From the NCBI RefSeq assembly GCF_010672455.1, contig NZ_JAAHGO010000006.1, positions 1-37,019 on the forward strand: 37,019 bases of DNA. The letters run 5' to 3'. The position numbers and the translations under genes are program-made. Positions 15,713-23,968 of the stretch are shown in pieces. This DNA comes from Okeania sp. SIO2C9. GTDB taxonomy: Bacteria; Cyanobacteriota; Cyanobacteriia; Cyanobacteriales; Microcoleaceae. The notes below the pieces were generated by a model, which was not told the origin of the DNA, did no database searches, and saw nothing but the letters and a program-made list of their open reading frames with translations. Position 1 is the stretch's first letter. Every line of letters starts with the position of its first letter.

Positions 15713-16735
15713 ATGATGAATAATTCTCAAAATTATATTCAAAAATTCCTAATTGTTCTCAGTGTTTTTATTCTAACTGTTACTATTTTTAGTCCGAGTG
15801 CGTTTGCCGTACCCTCTTCAACTTGTCCCCAAAATATGGAATTCATTCCGGGAGGAGAGTTCAAAATGGGGTCAGACAAACCAGAATTTATCGAAGAACT
15901 ACCTGTTGAAAATGTGACTGTCAGTTCATTTTGCATTGACTCCCACGAAATTACCAACGCCGAATTTACCAAGTTTGTTGAAGATACAGGTTACGTTACT
16001 ATAGCCGAACGTCCTCTATCAAAATCACAATTTCCTGACTTATCCGATGAAGAGCGATCGCCTGGTTCCCTTGTTTTTGAACCTCCCGCAGAAGGCATTC
16101 AACAAGTCGCTTATCTAAGTTGGTGGCATTGGGTTGTGGGCGCAAACTGGCAACATCCCTACGGCTCCGATAGCAATATTAGCGACAAAGAAAACTATCC
16201 CGTTGTTCATATTGCCTACGAAGATGCCTTAGCTTACGCCAAGTGGGCAGGAAAACAACTTCCCACCGAAGCTCAATGGGAATACGCTGCCAGAGGCGGT
16301 TTAAAAGAATCTACTTATACCTGGGGTCAAGAATATTCTGCTAAAAAAGCCAACACCTGGCAAGGAATTTTTCCTTTTCTGAATACCAAAGGGGATGGCT
16401 ATTTGGGAACTGCTCCCGTTGCTTCGTTCAAGGCAAATGGTTACGGTTTGTATGACATGACAGGTAACGTTTGGGAATGGACAGCGGACTGGTATCAGGT
16501 TGAACGAAAAGACATGGCTCATAGCGTTAATCCTGAAGGTCCCAGACAAGCGGAAAGTTTTGACCCCAAAAAACCTGGTGAGGGAGCAGTACACGTTATT
16601 AAGGGTGGTTCTCACCTCTGTGCGCCCAACTATTGCAGTCGATACCGTCCGGCTGCACGGGAGTCCCAGTCACCGGATACTGGAACCACTCACATTGGTT
16701 TTCGCCTTGTCAAAAATTTGGTGTTAGTGAATTAG
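15713..16735 (+). CDS. Exported formylglycine-generating enzyme (FGE-sulfatase domain)
   Basis: 340 aa from ATG 15713; the frame is open 38 codons upstream, but that part does not look like protein, and the ATG starts a clear signal peptide (FLIVLSVFILTVTIFSPSAFA, cleavage after AFA). The mature protein is an SUMF1/FGE domain: MEFIPGGEFKMGSD, VSSFCIDSHEITNAEF, LPTEAQWEYAARGG, YDMTGNVWEWTADWY, and GGSHLCAPNYCSRYRPAAR ending HIGFR. Cys303 and Cys308 correspond in position and spacing to the two catalytic cysteines of human FGE (336/341), so this is likely a true oxidase of sulfatase cysteines rather than a diverged paralogue. The reaction needs O2 and copper. Its place beside three sulfatases with Sec signals implies it matures them after export. 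Confidence 0.9.
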   Translation: MMNNSQNYIQKFLIVLSVFILTVTIFSPSAFAVPSSTCPQNMEFIPGGEFKMGSDKPEFIEELPVENVTVSSFCIDSHEITNAEFTKFVEDTGYVTIAERPLSKSQFPDLSDEERSPGSLVFEPPAEGIQQVAYLSWWHWVVGANWQHPYGSDSNISDKENYPVVHIAYEDALAYAKWAGKQLPTEAQWEYAARGGLKESTYTWGQEYSAKKANTWQGIFPFLNTKGDGYLGTAPVASFKANGYGLYDMTGNVWEWTADWYQVERKDMAHSVNPEGPRQAESFDPKKPGEGAVHVIKGGSHLCAPNYCSRYRPAARESQSPDTGTTHIGFRLVKNLVLVN

Positions 16736-17220
16736 TGTATGATATTACAGCAGTTTTGGAGTTGATGAGGTACAAAATTTTAGGGAGTAGGGACGTTGCA
16801 TGCAACGTCCGTACAGAGTAGGCATTAGGGAAAAAAAGATTAATTTTCAAACTGTACCTCACGCTTCCTCAAAAGTGCTGTAATCTTCATTACAGAAAAA
16901 TTTTGGTCTAATACCAATTTGAAAAAAGAATGTTACAAATAGTTCCAAACTTTAGATGTCGAATAATTTGCTTAAATTACTGAAGCATCAAAGTTTTGAG
17001 CTATAAAATCTGAGTTTTGACTGTCAGATGTGCGTCTTACATTCTGAGGAGACCTCAGAATTACGCACTCGATGCATGACTTTTGACTTTTGAATTCCGT
17101 GAAACGGTCTAAAGCCTCCCCTTTTAAGGGGATAAAAAAGGGAATATTTCAGATTTCAAGCCTCCTTATTGCAGAGGTACTGATAACTGATAACTGAAAT
17201 GACCTATTTCCTTTCAATAA
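16736..17220. other. Repeat-filled intergenic region
   Basis: It holds ATGATATTACAGCAGTTTTG (similar to 25642-25661), the palindrome at 16791-16810, a CCTCCCCTTTTAAGGGGATA repeat (about 17116-17135) and a GATAACT heptamer pair (17180-17197). No gene is seen. Confidence 0.55.
16791..16810. repeat. Perfect 20-bp palindrome GGACGTTGCATGCAACGTCC
   Basis: Same TTGCATGCAA centre as 5131-5146 and 21321-21340. The flanking TAGGGA...GTACAGAGTAGGCATTAGGGA is shared with the 21321 copy, so it is part of a longer dispersed repeat. Confidence 0.8.
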
Positions 17221-18843
17221 TCAGAAAAAGTCATCAATATTAATATCATCATCAGAATTTTCTGAAGATTTTTTATCCTCTTTTATTTCTGATTTATTTT
17301 CAATATTATTTTCATCATTTTTTCCATCGCTTCCCCATTTTGTACCTGGTTCAGCAGCACGTTTAGCAGCATAATTATTAACTCCATAAATCGGTTCTGG
17401 CTTCACAATTTCTAACGGCTTAATTTCTGTTTGAGTCTCTTCTTGTTCTTGATATTTAGGATATTTTTTCGGTCTAATTTTACCTCTACGTCTGCGAGAA
17501 GTTTGTTCTTCACTGGTATTTTCTGTCACAACTTCATACAAAATTGCTAACTTATTTTTATCGCTACCTCGACGCAAAACTCGACCCAATCTTTGAATAT
17601 ATTCTCGTTCACTTCCAGTACCAGATAAAATAATTGCTACCCTCGCATCTGGCACATCAACACCTTCATTTAAAACATGAGAAGCTACAAGAGTTTTATA
17701 TTCCCCAGTTCTAAATTTACTTAAAACTTCATGCCTTTCTTTCACAGGAGTTTGGTGAGTTATTGCCGGGATTAAAAACTCATGGGAAATCCGATAAACT
17801 GTTGTATTATCAGCCGTAAAAATTAAAGTACGTTCGGGAAAATGTTGAGCCAATAAATTAGCAAGAGTTCGTAATTTTCCATCCGTACCAAGAGCAATTT
17901 CTTTAGCTTGACGATGGGCTAACATTGCTCGACGTCCAGCCTTGGAACGGGCACTTGCTATAACAAAATTTTTCCAACCATTTAACCCACCTAACTTAAT
18001 ATTTGCCTGCTTTAAAAAGTCATTTCTAACTGTCATTAATTTGTTATATTCTTCCCGCTCCTGTGCAGAAAGTTTAACCATTATTTGTACGATTTTATGG
18101 TCAGCTAAAGCATCACCTGCCAATTCTTCAGGAGTCTTACTAAAAACAGTAGGTCCAATTAAATAATCTAAATCAGAATGACGACCATCAGAACGGTTAG
18201 GAGTTGCTGTCAGACCCAGACGATAAGGAGCGATCGCGTATTCGGCAATTACCCGATAAAAATCAGTAGGTAAGTGGTGACATTCATCAAAAACTAATAG
18301 AGCATATTTATTGCCGATCGCCTCAGCATGAATAGTCGCACTATCGTAAGTCGCCACTAAAATTGGTGTTTTGTCGCGAGACCCTCCACCAAGCAACCCC
18401 ACTTCCACATCTGGAAAAGCTGCATTCAAATGCGCATACCACTGGTGCATCAAATCTAGGGTGGGTACAACCACCAGGGTACTACGGGGAGTTGCCTGCA
18501 TTGCTAATTGTGCCAAATATGTTTTACCCGAAGCAGTAGGGAGAATCACAACTCCATTTCTGCCTGACTGTTTCCAAGCTTTCAATGCTGCCTCTTGGTG
18601 GGGATAGGGTGGCATTTCCAAACTAGGGATAAGTTCGAGAGGTGCAAATTCTTTAGCTTTGTCAACAAAATCGATTTTTGCTGCTTTTAATGACTCTACT
18701 AAAGGGCGATAGTCTATTGCCCGAACCCGAAATTTTTCCACCCGGTCATCCCAGGTTGCATAGTCTACCCATGCTTTACCTTGAGGTGGAGGATGGAGAA
18801 TGAGAGTGCCGCGATCGAATTTGATAGTTGGTGTTCGATACAT
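17221..18843 (-). CDS. DEAD/DEAH-box (XPB/SSL2-like) helicase
   Basis: 540 aa superfamily-2 helicase. The N-terminal ~80 residues are a small damage-recognition-like domain. Walker A is LPTASGKTYL (102-108), motif II is DECH (186-189), and motif III is LTATPNRSDG (211-220). The second RecA-like domain has LIFTADNTTVYR, VASHVLNEGVDVPDA, and motif VI QRLGRVLRRGSDK. The C-terminal ~100 residues are charged and low-complexity (KKSSENSDDDINIDDFF). It resembles bacterial XPB-type or ResIII helicases; a repair or nucleic-acid remodelling role is likely, but the partner is unknown. It starts at ATG 18843 and is encoded alone, so no operon helps to define it. Confidence 0.9.
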   Translation of the reverse strand: MYRTPTIKFDRGTLILHPPPQGKAWVDYATWDDRVEKFRVRAIDYRPLVESLKAAKIDFVDKAKEFAPLELIPSLEMPPYPHQEAALKAWKQSGRNGVVILPTASGKTYLAQLAMQATPRSTLVVVPTLDLMHQWYAHLNAAFPDVEVGLLGGGSRDKTPILVATYDSATIHAEAIGNKYALLVFDECHHLPTDFYRVIAEYAIAPYRLGLTATPNRSDGRHSDLDYLIGPTVFSKTPEELAGDALADHKIVQIMVKLSAQEREEYNKLMTVRNDFLKQANIKLGGLNGWKNFVIASARSKAGRRAMLAHRQAKEIALGTDGKLRTLANLLAQHFPERTLIFTADNTTVYRISHEFLIPAITHQTPVKERHEVLSKFRTGEYKTLVASHVLNEGVDVPDARVAIILSGTGSEREYIQRLGRVLRRGSDKNKLAILYEVVTENTSEEQTSRRRRGKIRPKKYPKYQEQEETQTEIKPLEIVKPEPIYGVNNYAAKRAAEPGTKWGSDGKNDENNIENKSEIKEDKKSSENSDDDINIDDFF

Positions 18844-18990
18844 TTTTTTGGTTTAAAGTAATAAATTATATCAAATTCTGGTAATTATTTTAGAGGCTAT
18901 TTGTAAAGTTTTGTAAGCAATAGCGATCGCTATTTTTCCATCAAGTCAAAATAGAATAGTAAAAAAATCGGTAGTGCGTCAAGAAAGTGT

Positions 18991-19033
18991 GGGAAGTGTG
19001 GTCCGGGTGGGAAGTGTGGTCCGGGTGGGAAGT
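18991..19033. repeat. 18-bp tandem repeat GGGAAGTGTGGTCCGGGT
   Basis: Two full identical units plus a 7-base partial one. Confidence 0.9.
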
Positions 19034-19505
19034 AGAAGGAATGACTGTAGCTGTATCTTTTTGTGCAAGTCTGCCACTGATCATAGCTTTTATGGTCTGA
19101 TCTCAAATCCGGTTAAACAGTTATAGATTGGTTAACTCAACCATGAGACAGTCCTCACTCCTCAGGAGGAGAAAGAATCACAAACATTTATTAGTTATGA
19201 CGATTCGAGATTTTTTTGATGCCCAATTAAACGGATTTGATATTAAAGGCTGAAAAATTTGCACTTTTTTCCCGACAAAAATCCGAAAAACTCACTCTTG
19301 ACAGTGCTATAGGATGATTATTGACCAGCCCTACTTACTTATCCCACACTTTACGCTCTGCACAACCAAAAAATCTATGACTAGAAATATTTATACCAAA
19401 TTCAAAAAAGGTAGTTACACCTTAATTTGTGATTTATTGCTACAATTAAAAATTGTATATATCCATTAAATGTCAAAATTAAGCATTTTTTCATCTTTTT
19501 TTTCC

Positions 19506-19534
19506 CTGTTACCTGTTGCCTGTTGCCTGTTGTC
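19506..19534. repeat. Heptamer tandem repeat (CTGTTGC)n
   Basis: About four 7-base units, CTGTTAC then CTGTTGC twice and CTGTTGT. Confidence 0.8.
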
Positions 19535-19587
19535 CGTGTCGAGACTGTAGCAATATTTTATGAAATTGGTATTACTCTTAATTAGTA

Positions 19588-20092
19588 ATGAATTCAAAAA
19601 ATCCTCGCACTACTATAGGACAAACCGCATACGATATAGCTTCCTCTTTATGTTAAAATATCGATCTTCGTTTCATCACTTTGCTTGAATATTCTTCCGT
19701 ACAGACTGATTTAGCACTCTCTTATATTGATTCAGACCGAGTTGATCTGATTAAGGGAGATGTACTCTCTATGAGAGATATCCAGTCTGGAGATAAATTA
19801 CTTAGTAATTACCAAAAAATGAGGGTATGTGCCTCCCCTTTTAAGGGGATGAAAAAAATATTTAGTTCAGTATTTCAAGCCTCCGACTTCAGTAGGAGGT
19901 TCACTGATAACTGATAACTTTGATCATGTTGTCATTAAAAGTGGAAATCACGAAATTCCAGCCGACAAACAACAGAAACTATATACTAATGTGTTTCAAG
20001 TGTTTAAACTTGGTGGGATGTTTATTAATCTTGGTTTTCTTTTCGATGAGAGTGGAAAACGTTACTGCTGTAATAATTTTTTACACTCTTAA
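19588..20092 (+). pseudogene. Broken SAM-dependent methyltransferase-like gene
   Basis: A frame starting at ATG 19588 reads MNSKNPRTTIGQTAYDIASS and hits TAA at 19654-19656. The same frame goes on with LALSYIDSDRVDLIKGDVLSM. At about 19815 it runs into a dispersed repeat (19829-19919). After it, FDHVVIKSGNHEIPADKQQ and then VFKLGGMFINLGFLFDESG resume to TAA 20090-20092. The pieces fit the end of a class I methyltransferase fold (acidic loop, then a GG-M-F/I strand region). At least one stop, one insertion and a missing SAM-binding centre make this a pseudogene. Family call is moderate. Confidence 0.55.
19829..19919. repeat. Dispersed repeat inside the methyltransferase pseudogene
   Basis: CCTCCCCTTTTAAGGGGATG, an A-rich stretch, TTTCAAGCCTCC, and ACTGATAACTGATAAC. 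The same order occurs at 17116-17197 downstream of the FGE gene. Confidence 0.7.
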
Positions 20093-20160
20093 AAATTAAT
20101 ATTTTCCGCCATATTGTATGATACTGGTGGAACTAAAAATCCAAAATGGAGCATTAAATT

Positions 20161-20640
20161 ATGTCTGACATCGAACAGGATGCTAAGTTGTGGTTGCATG
20201 GTGAAACCTATGGCTTCAAGAGTGTCCCACCAACCAAAGATCATGAAACAATTATCAAATCAGTTCTTATTTGTGCCAAAGCAGATGGGGTACTAGCGCC
20301 AGAAGAAAGAAATTGGATTGTTGGTCGTGCTGCTGCACTCGGCAGTGATGGATATGAATTAGCTAAAACTTACCCAGCAGATGAAGATGTAATTGATGTT
20401 TTAAACCAAGCATCTGCTGTCAATAATGCTGGTCGTCGTACAGTTATTTATCTTGCTATTAAAACTTGTAGCGCTGATGGAGAGTTACACCCGGATGAAA
20501 TGGCTAAAATTTACCAAATAGCGGAAAAACTAGAGCTAGAAAAAGAAGTTGTTGATTCTCTCAAGGAAATTTGTGTTGAGGAAGCTAAGGTGCGAGAAAA
20601 ACGCATAGCTCTGTTATTCCCTGATGGTGCTCCTTACTAA
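20161..20640 (+). CDS. TerB-like (tellurite-resistance/DnaJ-type TerB) protein
   Basis: 159 aa, all helical. Two halves each contain the TerB pattern: IIKSVLICAKADGVLAPEER near residues 35-55 and VIYLAIKTCSADGELHPDEM near 97-116, with A-D-G-x-L/LxP-(E/D)-E acidic loops that bind metal in the family. GGAG about 10 bases before the ATG supports the start. TerB-domain proteins occur in stress and membrane-associated sensing modules; no other ter genes are near, so it stands alone. No signal peptide, so cytoplasmic. Confidence 0.8.
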   Translation: MSDIEQDAKLWLHGETYGFKSVPPTKDHETIIKSVLICAKADGVLAPEERNWIVGRAAALGSDGYELAKTYPADEDVIDVLNQASAVNNAGRRTVIYLAIKTCSADGELHPDEMAKIYQIAEKLELEKEVVDSLKEICVEEAKVREKRIALLFPDGAPY

Positions 20641-21093
20641 ACATAAAAACTGACGGGAGAAAGTTAGCCAGGGAGATTTATCCCCTGGTTGAATAACGAC
20701 GCGCGGGTAATAAAGCGGAGTAAAAGTATGCTATACTAGAGGTAGTGAGTAAGAACAAGGTTTGTCGCCATGACAAGACCGCGCTTTGCGGTGAAATTCC
20801 GGCTCCCAGGAGACGGGGACGATGCTGACTACGACGGCTGTTAGCTCCGCATTCCGCAGGAAAAGCAAGTAACGCAGCTAGAGCAGCGATTGATAGCTCC
20901 AATATCTAGAGTAAAACCACTCGTGAAAGCTACAAAAAAAAGTAAGCTCACAGCTAGACAATGATCTATGCCGAGGAGTTTAGAAGTCTGCCCTTCAGGC
21001 TTTAAGCAAATGTGGATTTATGAGGGGCTGCGTGCGGAATTTACTTCCGCACATTTATTCGCCCCGTCCCAAATGGGGGTGGATTTGCCACAG
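20641..21093. other. G+C-rich intergenic island, possible structured RNA
   Basis: An extended -10 (TGCTATACT, 20730-20738) stands before a G+C-rich stretch containing the hairpins ACCGC-GCTTT-GCGGT (about 20779-20793) and GTGCGGAA-TTTAC-TTCCGCAC (about 21032-21052). No long frame with family similarity was recognised on either strand. It ends in an IS right-end hairpin (21094-21126), so part of it may be an omega RNA scaffold left after loss of tnpB. A separate small RNA cannot be excluded. Confidence 0.4.
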
Positions 21094-21126
21094 AATCCAG
21101 GGTGTTTCAACCCCTGGAGATGTCAA
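21094..21126 (+). mobile_element. IS200/IS605-type right end (remnant)
   Basis: AATCCAGGG-TGTTTCAAC-CCCTGG-AGATGTCAA follows the AATCC + hairpin + GGAGATGTCAA layout of the other right ends. No tnpB is adjacent. Confidence 0.5.
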
Positions 21127-21160
21127 TTGATTGTTATATTATGTCTCTTTGAATAACCAC

Positions 21161-21303
21161 AATAGACATCTCCTCCAAATGAGGCAACAGCTCCGGAAGG
21201 CAACAGGGAACCCACCCCTCGCCCCTCCCCCTCCCAGGAGGGGAATAATTGATAATTTATGGATAAGAATTGATTTGATTTTTGATTTTTGGAGATGTCT
21301 AAT
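21161..21303. mobile_element. Fold-back (MITE-like) element, AGACATCTCC family
   Basis: AATAGACATCTCC at the left and GGAGATGTCTAAT at the right form inverted ends about 140 bp apart. The inside carries the ACCCACCCCTCGCCCC / CCCAGGAGGGGAATAATTGA core. A longer relative is at 32875-33153, and right ends are at 35657-35669 and 35825-35835. No ORF. Confidence 0.7.
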
Positions 21304-21320
21304 AAAAAGTTAGTAGGTAG

Positions 21321-21340
21321 GGACATTGCATGCAACGTTT
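21321..21340. repeat. Imperfect palindrome GGACATTGCATGCAACGTTT
   Basis: Related to the perfect palindrome at 16791-16810, with the same trailing CTACGGAGTA...AGGGAAAA. Confidence 0.65.
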
Positions 21341-21410
21341 CTACGGAGTAAGGAATAAGGGAAAATTTAAAAAATATTTTCCCTTAGAGAGAAGAACATT
21401 TTTATTATGC

Positions 21411-21497
21411 CTAACGCATAACCACCTTATGTAGTAGGGGTTAATGGCCATTAACCCCTACAAATGGTGTATAATTTCATATTTTGCGTAAGTCCCG
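21411..21497. mobile_element. Short palindromic element (decayed copy)
   Basis: It matches 23097-23189: TAACGCATAACCA, then GTAGGGGTTAATGGCCATTA, then ATGGTGTATAATTTCAT and TGCGTAAGTCC. The left end is eroded. About 35 bp before the stop codon of the carotenoid oxygenase gene. Confidence 0.6.
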
Positions 21498-21532
21498 ATC
21501 AAAAGAGACAGCGCAACCCAATCTACTAATAC

Positions 21533-22939
21533 TTAACTCAACTGTGCCTCTGTCACCCAGACAGCATGAAAACCATAAGGAACTCGCTGCGGAATAATTA
21601 CTCGCGCTACAGTTTCCCCACTCATATCTTGAGCACTCACTACTACCAACTCAGAAGTCTGAGTATTTTCATCATAAACATAAGTCACCAACCAACCATC
21701 ATCTTCGCTACTAGCATTCAGTCGAGGAGCAAATACTGCCTCTCCACCATAACGTCCCTTACCAAACTCGTATGTTTCCGACTTCCCTGTATCCAAGTCA
21801 TATTTAATCAGAGCATCAAATAGAGGAGGGAAGTCTCCTGCTTCCATCCTTGCCGAATAACCATACCGCGTCTTTCGCCCTAAGAATTCTTCATTAACAC
21901 GGGGAAACTCAGAAGCTACATCATCTAGCTTTTCCTCCTTGACAGCTCCCGTTTTTAGGTTAAACCGCCAACGATGTAAATAAGGAATATCACCATCAGG
22001 GAGGCGATCGCTATCATTAGTCACAAACACATTAGTAGAGTTCATCCGACAAGCAACCAATACAACCTCATCTCCTTCTTCGTAAGCATTGAGAGTATGC
22101 CAAACAAAACAAGCTGGAGTTTCAAACCAACGTACTTCGCCACTATCGCCATGACGTGGAATAATACCGAAGCGACTGGGTGTCTCTGACTCAAACATTA
22201 GTGGAAATTGACCTTTTTCTATTCTTTCTGCGCGGAAAGTCATTGGTAAATCGAAAAATATACTATAGTTTTCCGTAATAGCAAAGTCGTGCATCATTAC
22301 TCCCACTGGCAAATCTATAGGTATTGTGCGTAGTAACTCTCCTGTGGCAGAAACAACGCCGTATTGTAAAAAGGGAGGTTGAGACATGGAGTACCCGAAA
22401 AACATCATTTCTCCTGTGACGGCATCAACTTTAGGGTGCGCAGTAAAAGGAGATTCAAGCTTGCTGTTAAAAGTCTGTTTGCCAATGGTATCTAACTCGG
22501 GTAGTTTAATATGGTAGGGTGCACCCCCACCACCTTCCCAGAGAGCATAGAAATGACCAGCATGATAGACCAGAGCAGTGTTAGCTGTATTTGTATCTGT
22601 ACCGTAGGGATTATCTTGTTGGAATGGTTCTAATAATCCTGGCCATACTGCTTTACCTTCCTGGTTTTCTACCTGGAATTTGTTGGTGCGTACATAACGG
22701 TTGCAGTAGGATGCTTTACCGTCTTTTATTCTTACTCCATGTAGCATTCCGTCGCCGTCAAACCAGTGATATTCACCCATCGGTTTAAATTGTGGGTTGG
22801 GGCCATTACGCACAAACATTCCTGAGATATCGGGAGGTAGTTCCCCAATAACTTTGAGGTTGTCGGCGGTTATTTCGTCTTTAACGGGTGTGAAATTATT
22901 GGTTAAGAAAGGATTAAGGGTAGGAGTTGTTGCAGTCAT
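21533..22939 (-). CDS. Carotenoid oxygenase (CCD/RPE65 family)
   Basis: 468 aa, a seven-bladed beta-propeller non-heme iron dioxygenase that cleaves carotenoids or apocarotenoids to aldehydes. The family blocks are FVRNGPNPQF and YHWFDGDGMLHGV at the N-terminus. All four iron-ligand histidine regions are visible: FTAHPKVD, MHDFAITENYSIFFDLP, FVWHTLNAYEEGDEVVL and VPYGFHAVWV. Its length and the lack of a signal or transit sequence fit cyanobacterial carotenoid or apocarotenoid cleavage dioxygenases. Substrate and cleavage bond cannot be told from sequence alone. It is monocistronic, with mobile-element repeats on both sides. Confidence 0.93.
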   Translation of the reverse strand: MTATTPTLNPFLTNNFTPVKDEITADNLKVIGELPPDISGMFVRNGPNPQFKPMGEYHWFDGDGMLHGVRIKDGKASYCNRYVRTNKFQVENQEGKAVWPGLLEPFQQDNPYGTDTNTANTALVYHAGHFYALWEGGGGAPYHIKLPELDTIGKQTFNSKLESPFTAHPKVDAVTGEMMFFGYSMSQPPFLQYGVVSATGELLRTIPIDLPVGVMMHDFAITENYSIFFDLPMTFRAERIEKGQFPLMFESETPSRFGIIPRHGDSGEVRWFETPACFVWHTLNAYEEGDEVVLVACRMNSTNVFVTNDSDRLPDGDIPYLHRWRFNLKTGAVKEEKLDDVASEFPRVNEEFLGRKTRYGYSARMEAGDFPPLFDALIKYDLDTGKSETYEFGKGRYGGEAVFAPRLNASSEDDGWLVTYVYDENTQTSELVVVSAQDMSGETVARVIIPQRVPYGFHAVWVTEAQLS

Positions 22940-23096
22940 AAATTTTTGATATTGGGAATTCTTAAGTTATTTTATAATAATTTGATAATAATTAGAGAAA
23001 GTTGGTTATAACTTGTTGGGTTGTTGGTAGGTGTCAGAAGTCAGGAGAAAATATTTTTGTATCTTTGACAAGATAAGAAATAAAATTTATCCTATT

Positions 23097-23189
23097 CAGG
23101 ACTTACGCATAACCATCACATATTGTAGGGGTTAACGGCCGTTAATCCCTATAAATGGTTTATAGTCTCATCCTTTGGGTAAGTCCTGC
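23097..23189. mobile_element. Short palindromic element with CAGGACTTACGCA ends
   Basis: 93 bp with 13-bp terminal inverted repeats (CAGGACTTACGCA / TGGGTAAGTCCTG, one mismatch) and a central GGGGTTAACGGCCGTTAATCCC palindrome. A decayed copy is at 21411-21497. The same left end begins unrelated repeats at 15202 and 27856. It abuts the decayed restriction-enzyme gene. Confidence 0.7.
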
Positions 23190-23193
23190 TATT

Positions 23194-23968
23194 TTAAAAA
23201 TAGCCTTGATTTAAAACCCTATTTATAGATGGATTAGCATTATCAATCAATATTTTAATTTTATCGATGGTCTTGTGAAAAACATGAGGATAATATTTTG
23301 AAGCATCTAAAAATACTGCATATTCTTGTTGATGAATATGTCTTACTTATGGTGTTTTATGTTCTTGTCTAATGTTAGCAGCAAGAGACTTTGATTTACT
23401 GACTATTAAAGAGTTTAAACAATAGAAATAGGTGTCATATCTAGAAATTCGCAAATCAAAAAGTATAGGGAACCACCGAACAGCTATTTTTAAATCTCTG
23501 CTAGTAGCAACTGCTTATTGAAACATCGTTTTATCTAAATTCGTTTTGCATTCTGCACATACATAACCGTACTGGAGATTCAATTAGTTTAAAATTTTGA
23601 AAATTTGCTTCAAAAGATGTTTTTAAATAGAGCTTTTTGCCTAAAATAAAGTCTTGAACCTTCGACCTAATAGATGATTGAACACCCAGACCAGGATTAC
23701 CCAAAGATAATAAAAGACTCAGGCCAGAAAATGTATTTCTCGGACCCAACTCAAAAGATTCATCTATTCCTCGTAAGCTTTGGAACACAAGTTAAGGTAA
23801 AAACTCTTCCAAAATTGTATTGTCTAATTTTAATTGCCATTTCTGCCTGTAAAAAAAATTTTCTGAGCTATCAAATATTAAATCTAGTTCAATAAAACGC
23901 TTGTATTTATTTGTAGCTGCCACTAACTTTTCCACAGTATCAGCTTTGTTATCCTCGACAATCAAGTC
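23194..23968 (-). pseudogene. Decayed type II restriction endonuclease gene (Bpu10I-like)
   Basis: On the minus strand several overlapping frames join into one protein: SSENFFYRQKWQLKLDNTIL, EEFLP, TAA, GIDESFELGPRNTFSGL, LGKKLYLKTSF, then after a frameshift VCAECKTNLDKTMFQ, TAA, AVATSRDLKIAV, another shift to YFLICEFLDMTPIS, and another to SKSLAANIRQ. The pieces follow the order I recall for Bpu10I/BbvCI-type enzymes; AECKTNLDK would be the E-x-K part of the PD-(D/E)xK site. At least three frameshifts and two stops make it nonfunctional. No intact partner methyltransferase is visible. The family name is from memory; the decay is directly visible. Confidence 0.6.

Larger units (their letters stand above)
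18844..19587. other. Intergenic region with tandem repeats
   Basis: It includes an 18-bp tandem repeat (18991-19033), a CTGTTGC heptamer array (19506-19534) and a short 18-codon frame at 19197-19253 (MTIRDFFDAQLNGF...) of no recognised family. No gene is supported. Confidence 0.5.

Noticed and set aside
20678-20902. 74-codon minus-strand frame over the G+C-rich island
   Set aside because: No recognised family, no ribosome binding site; it reflects G+C-rich hairpin sequence.
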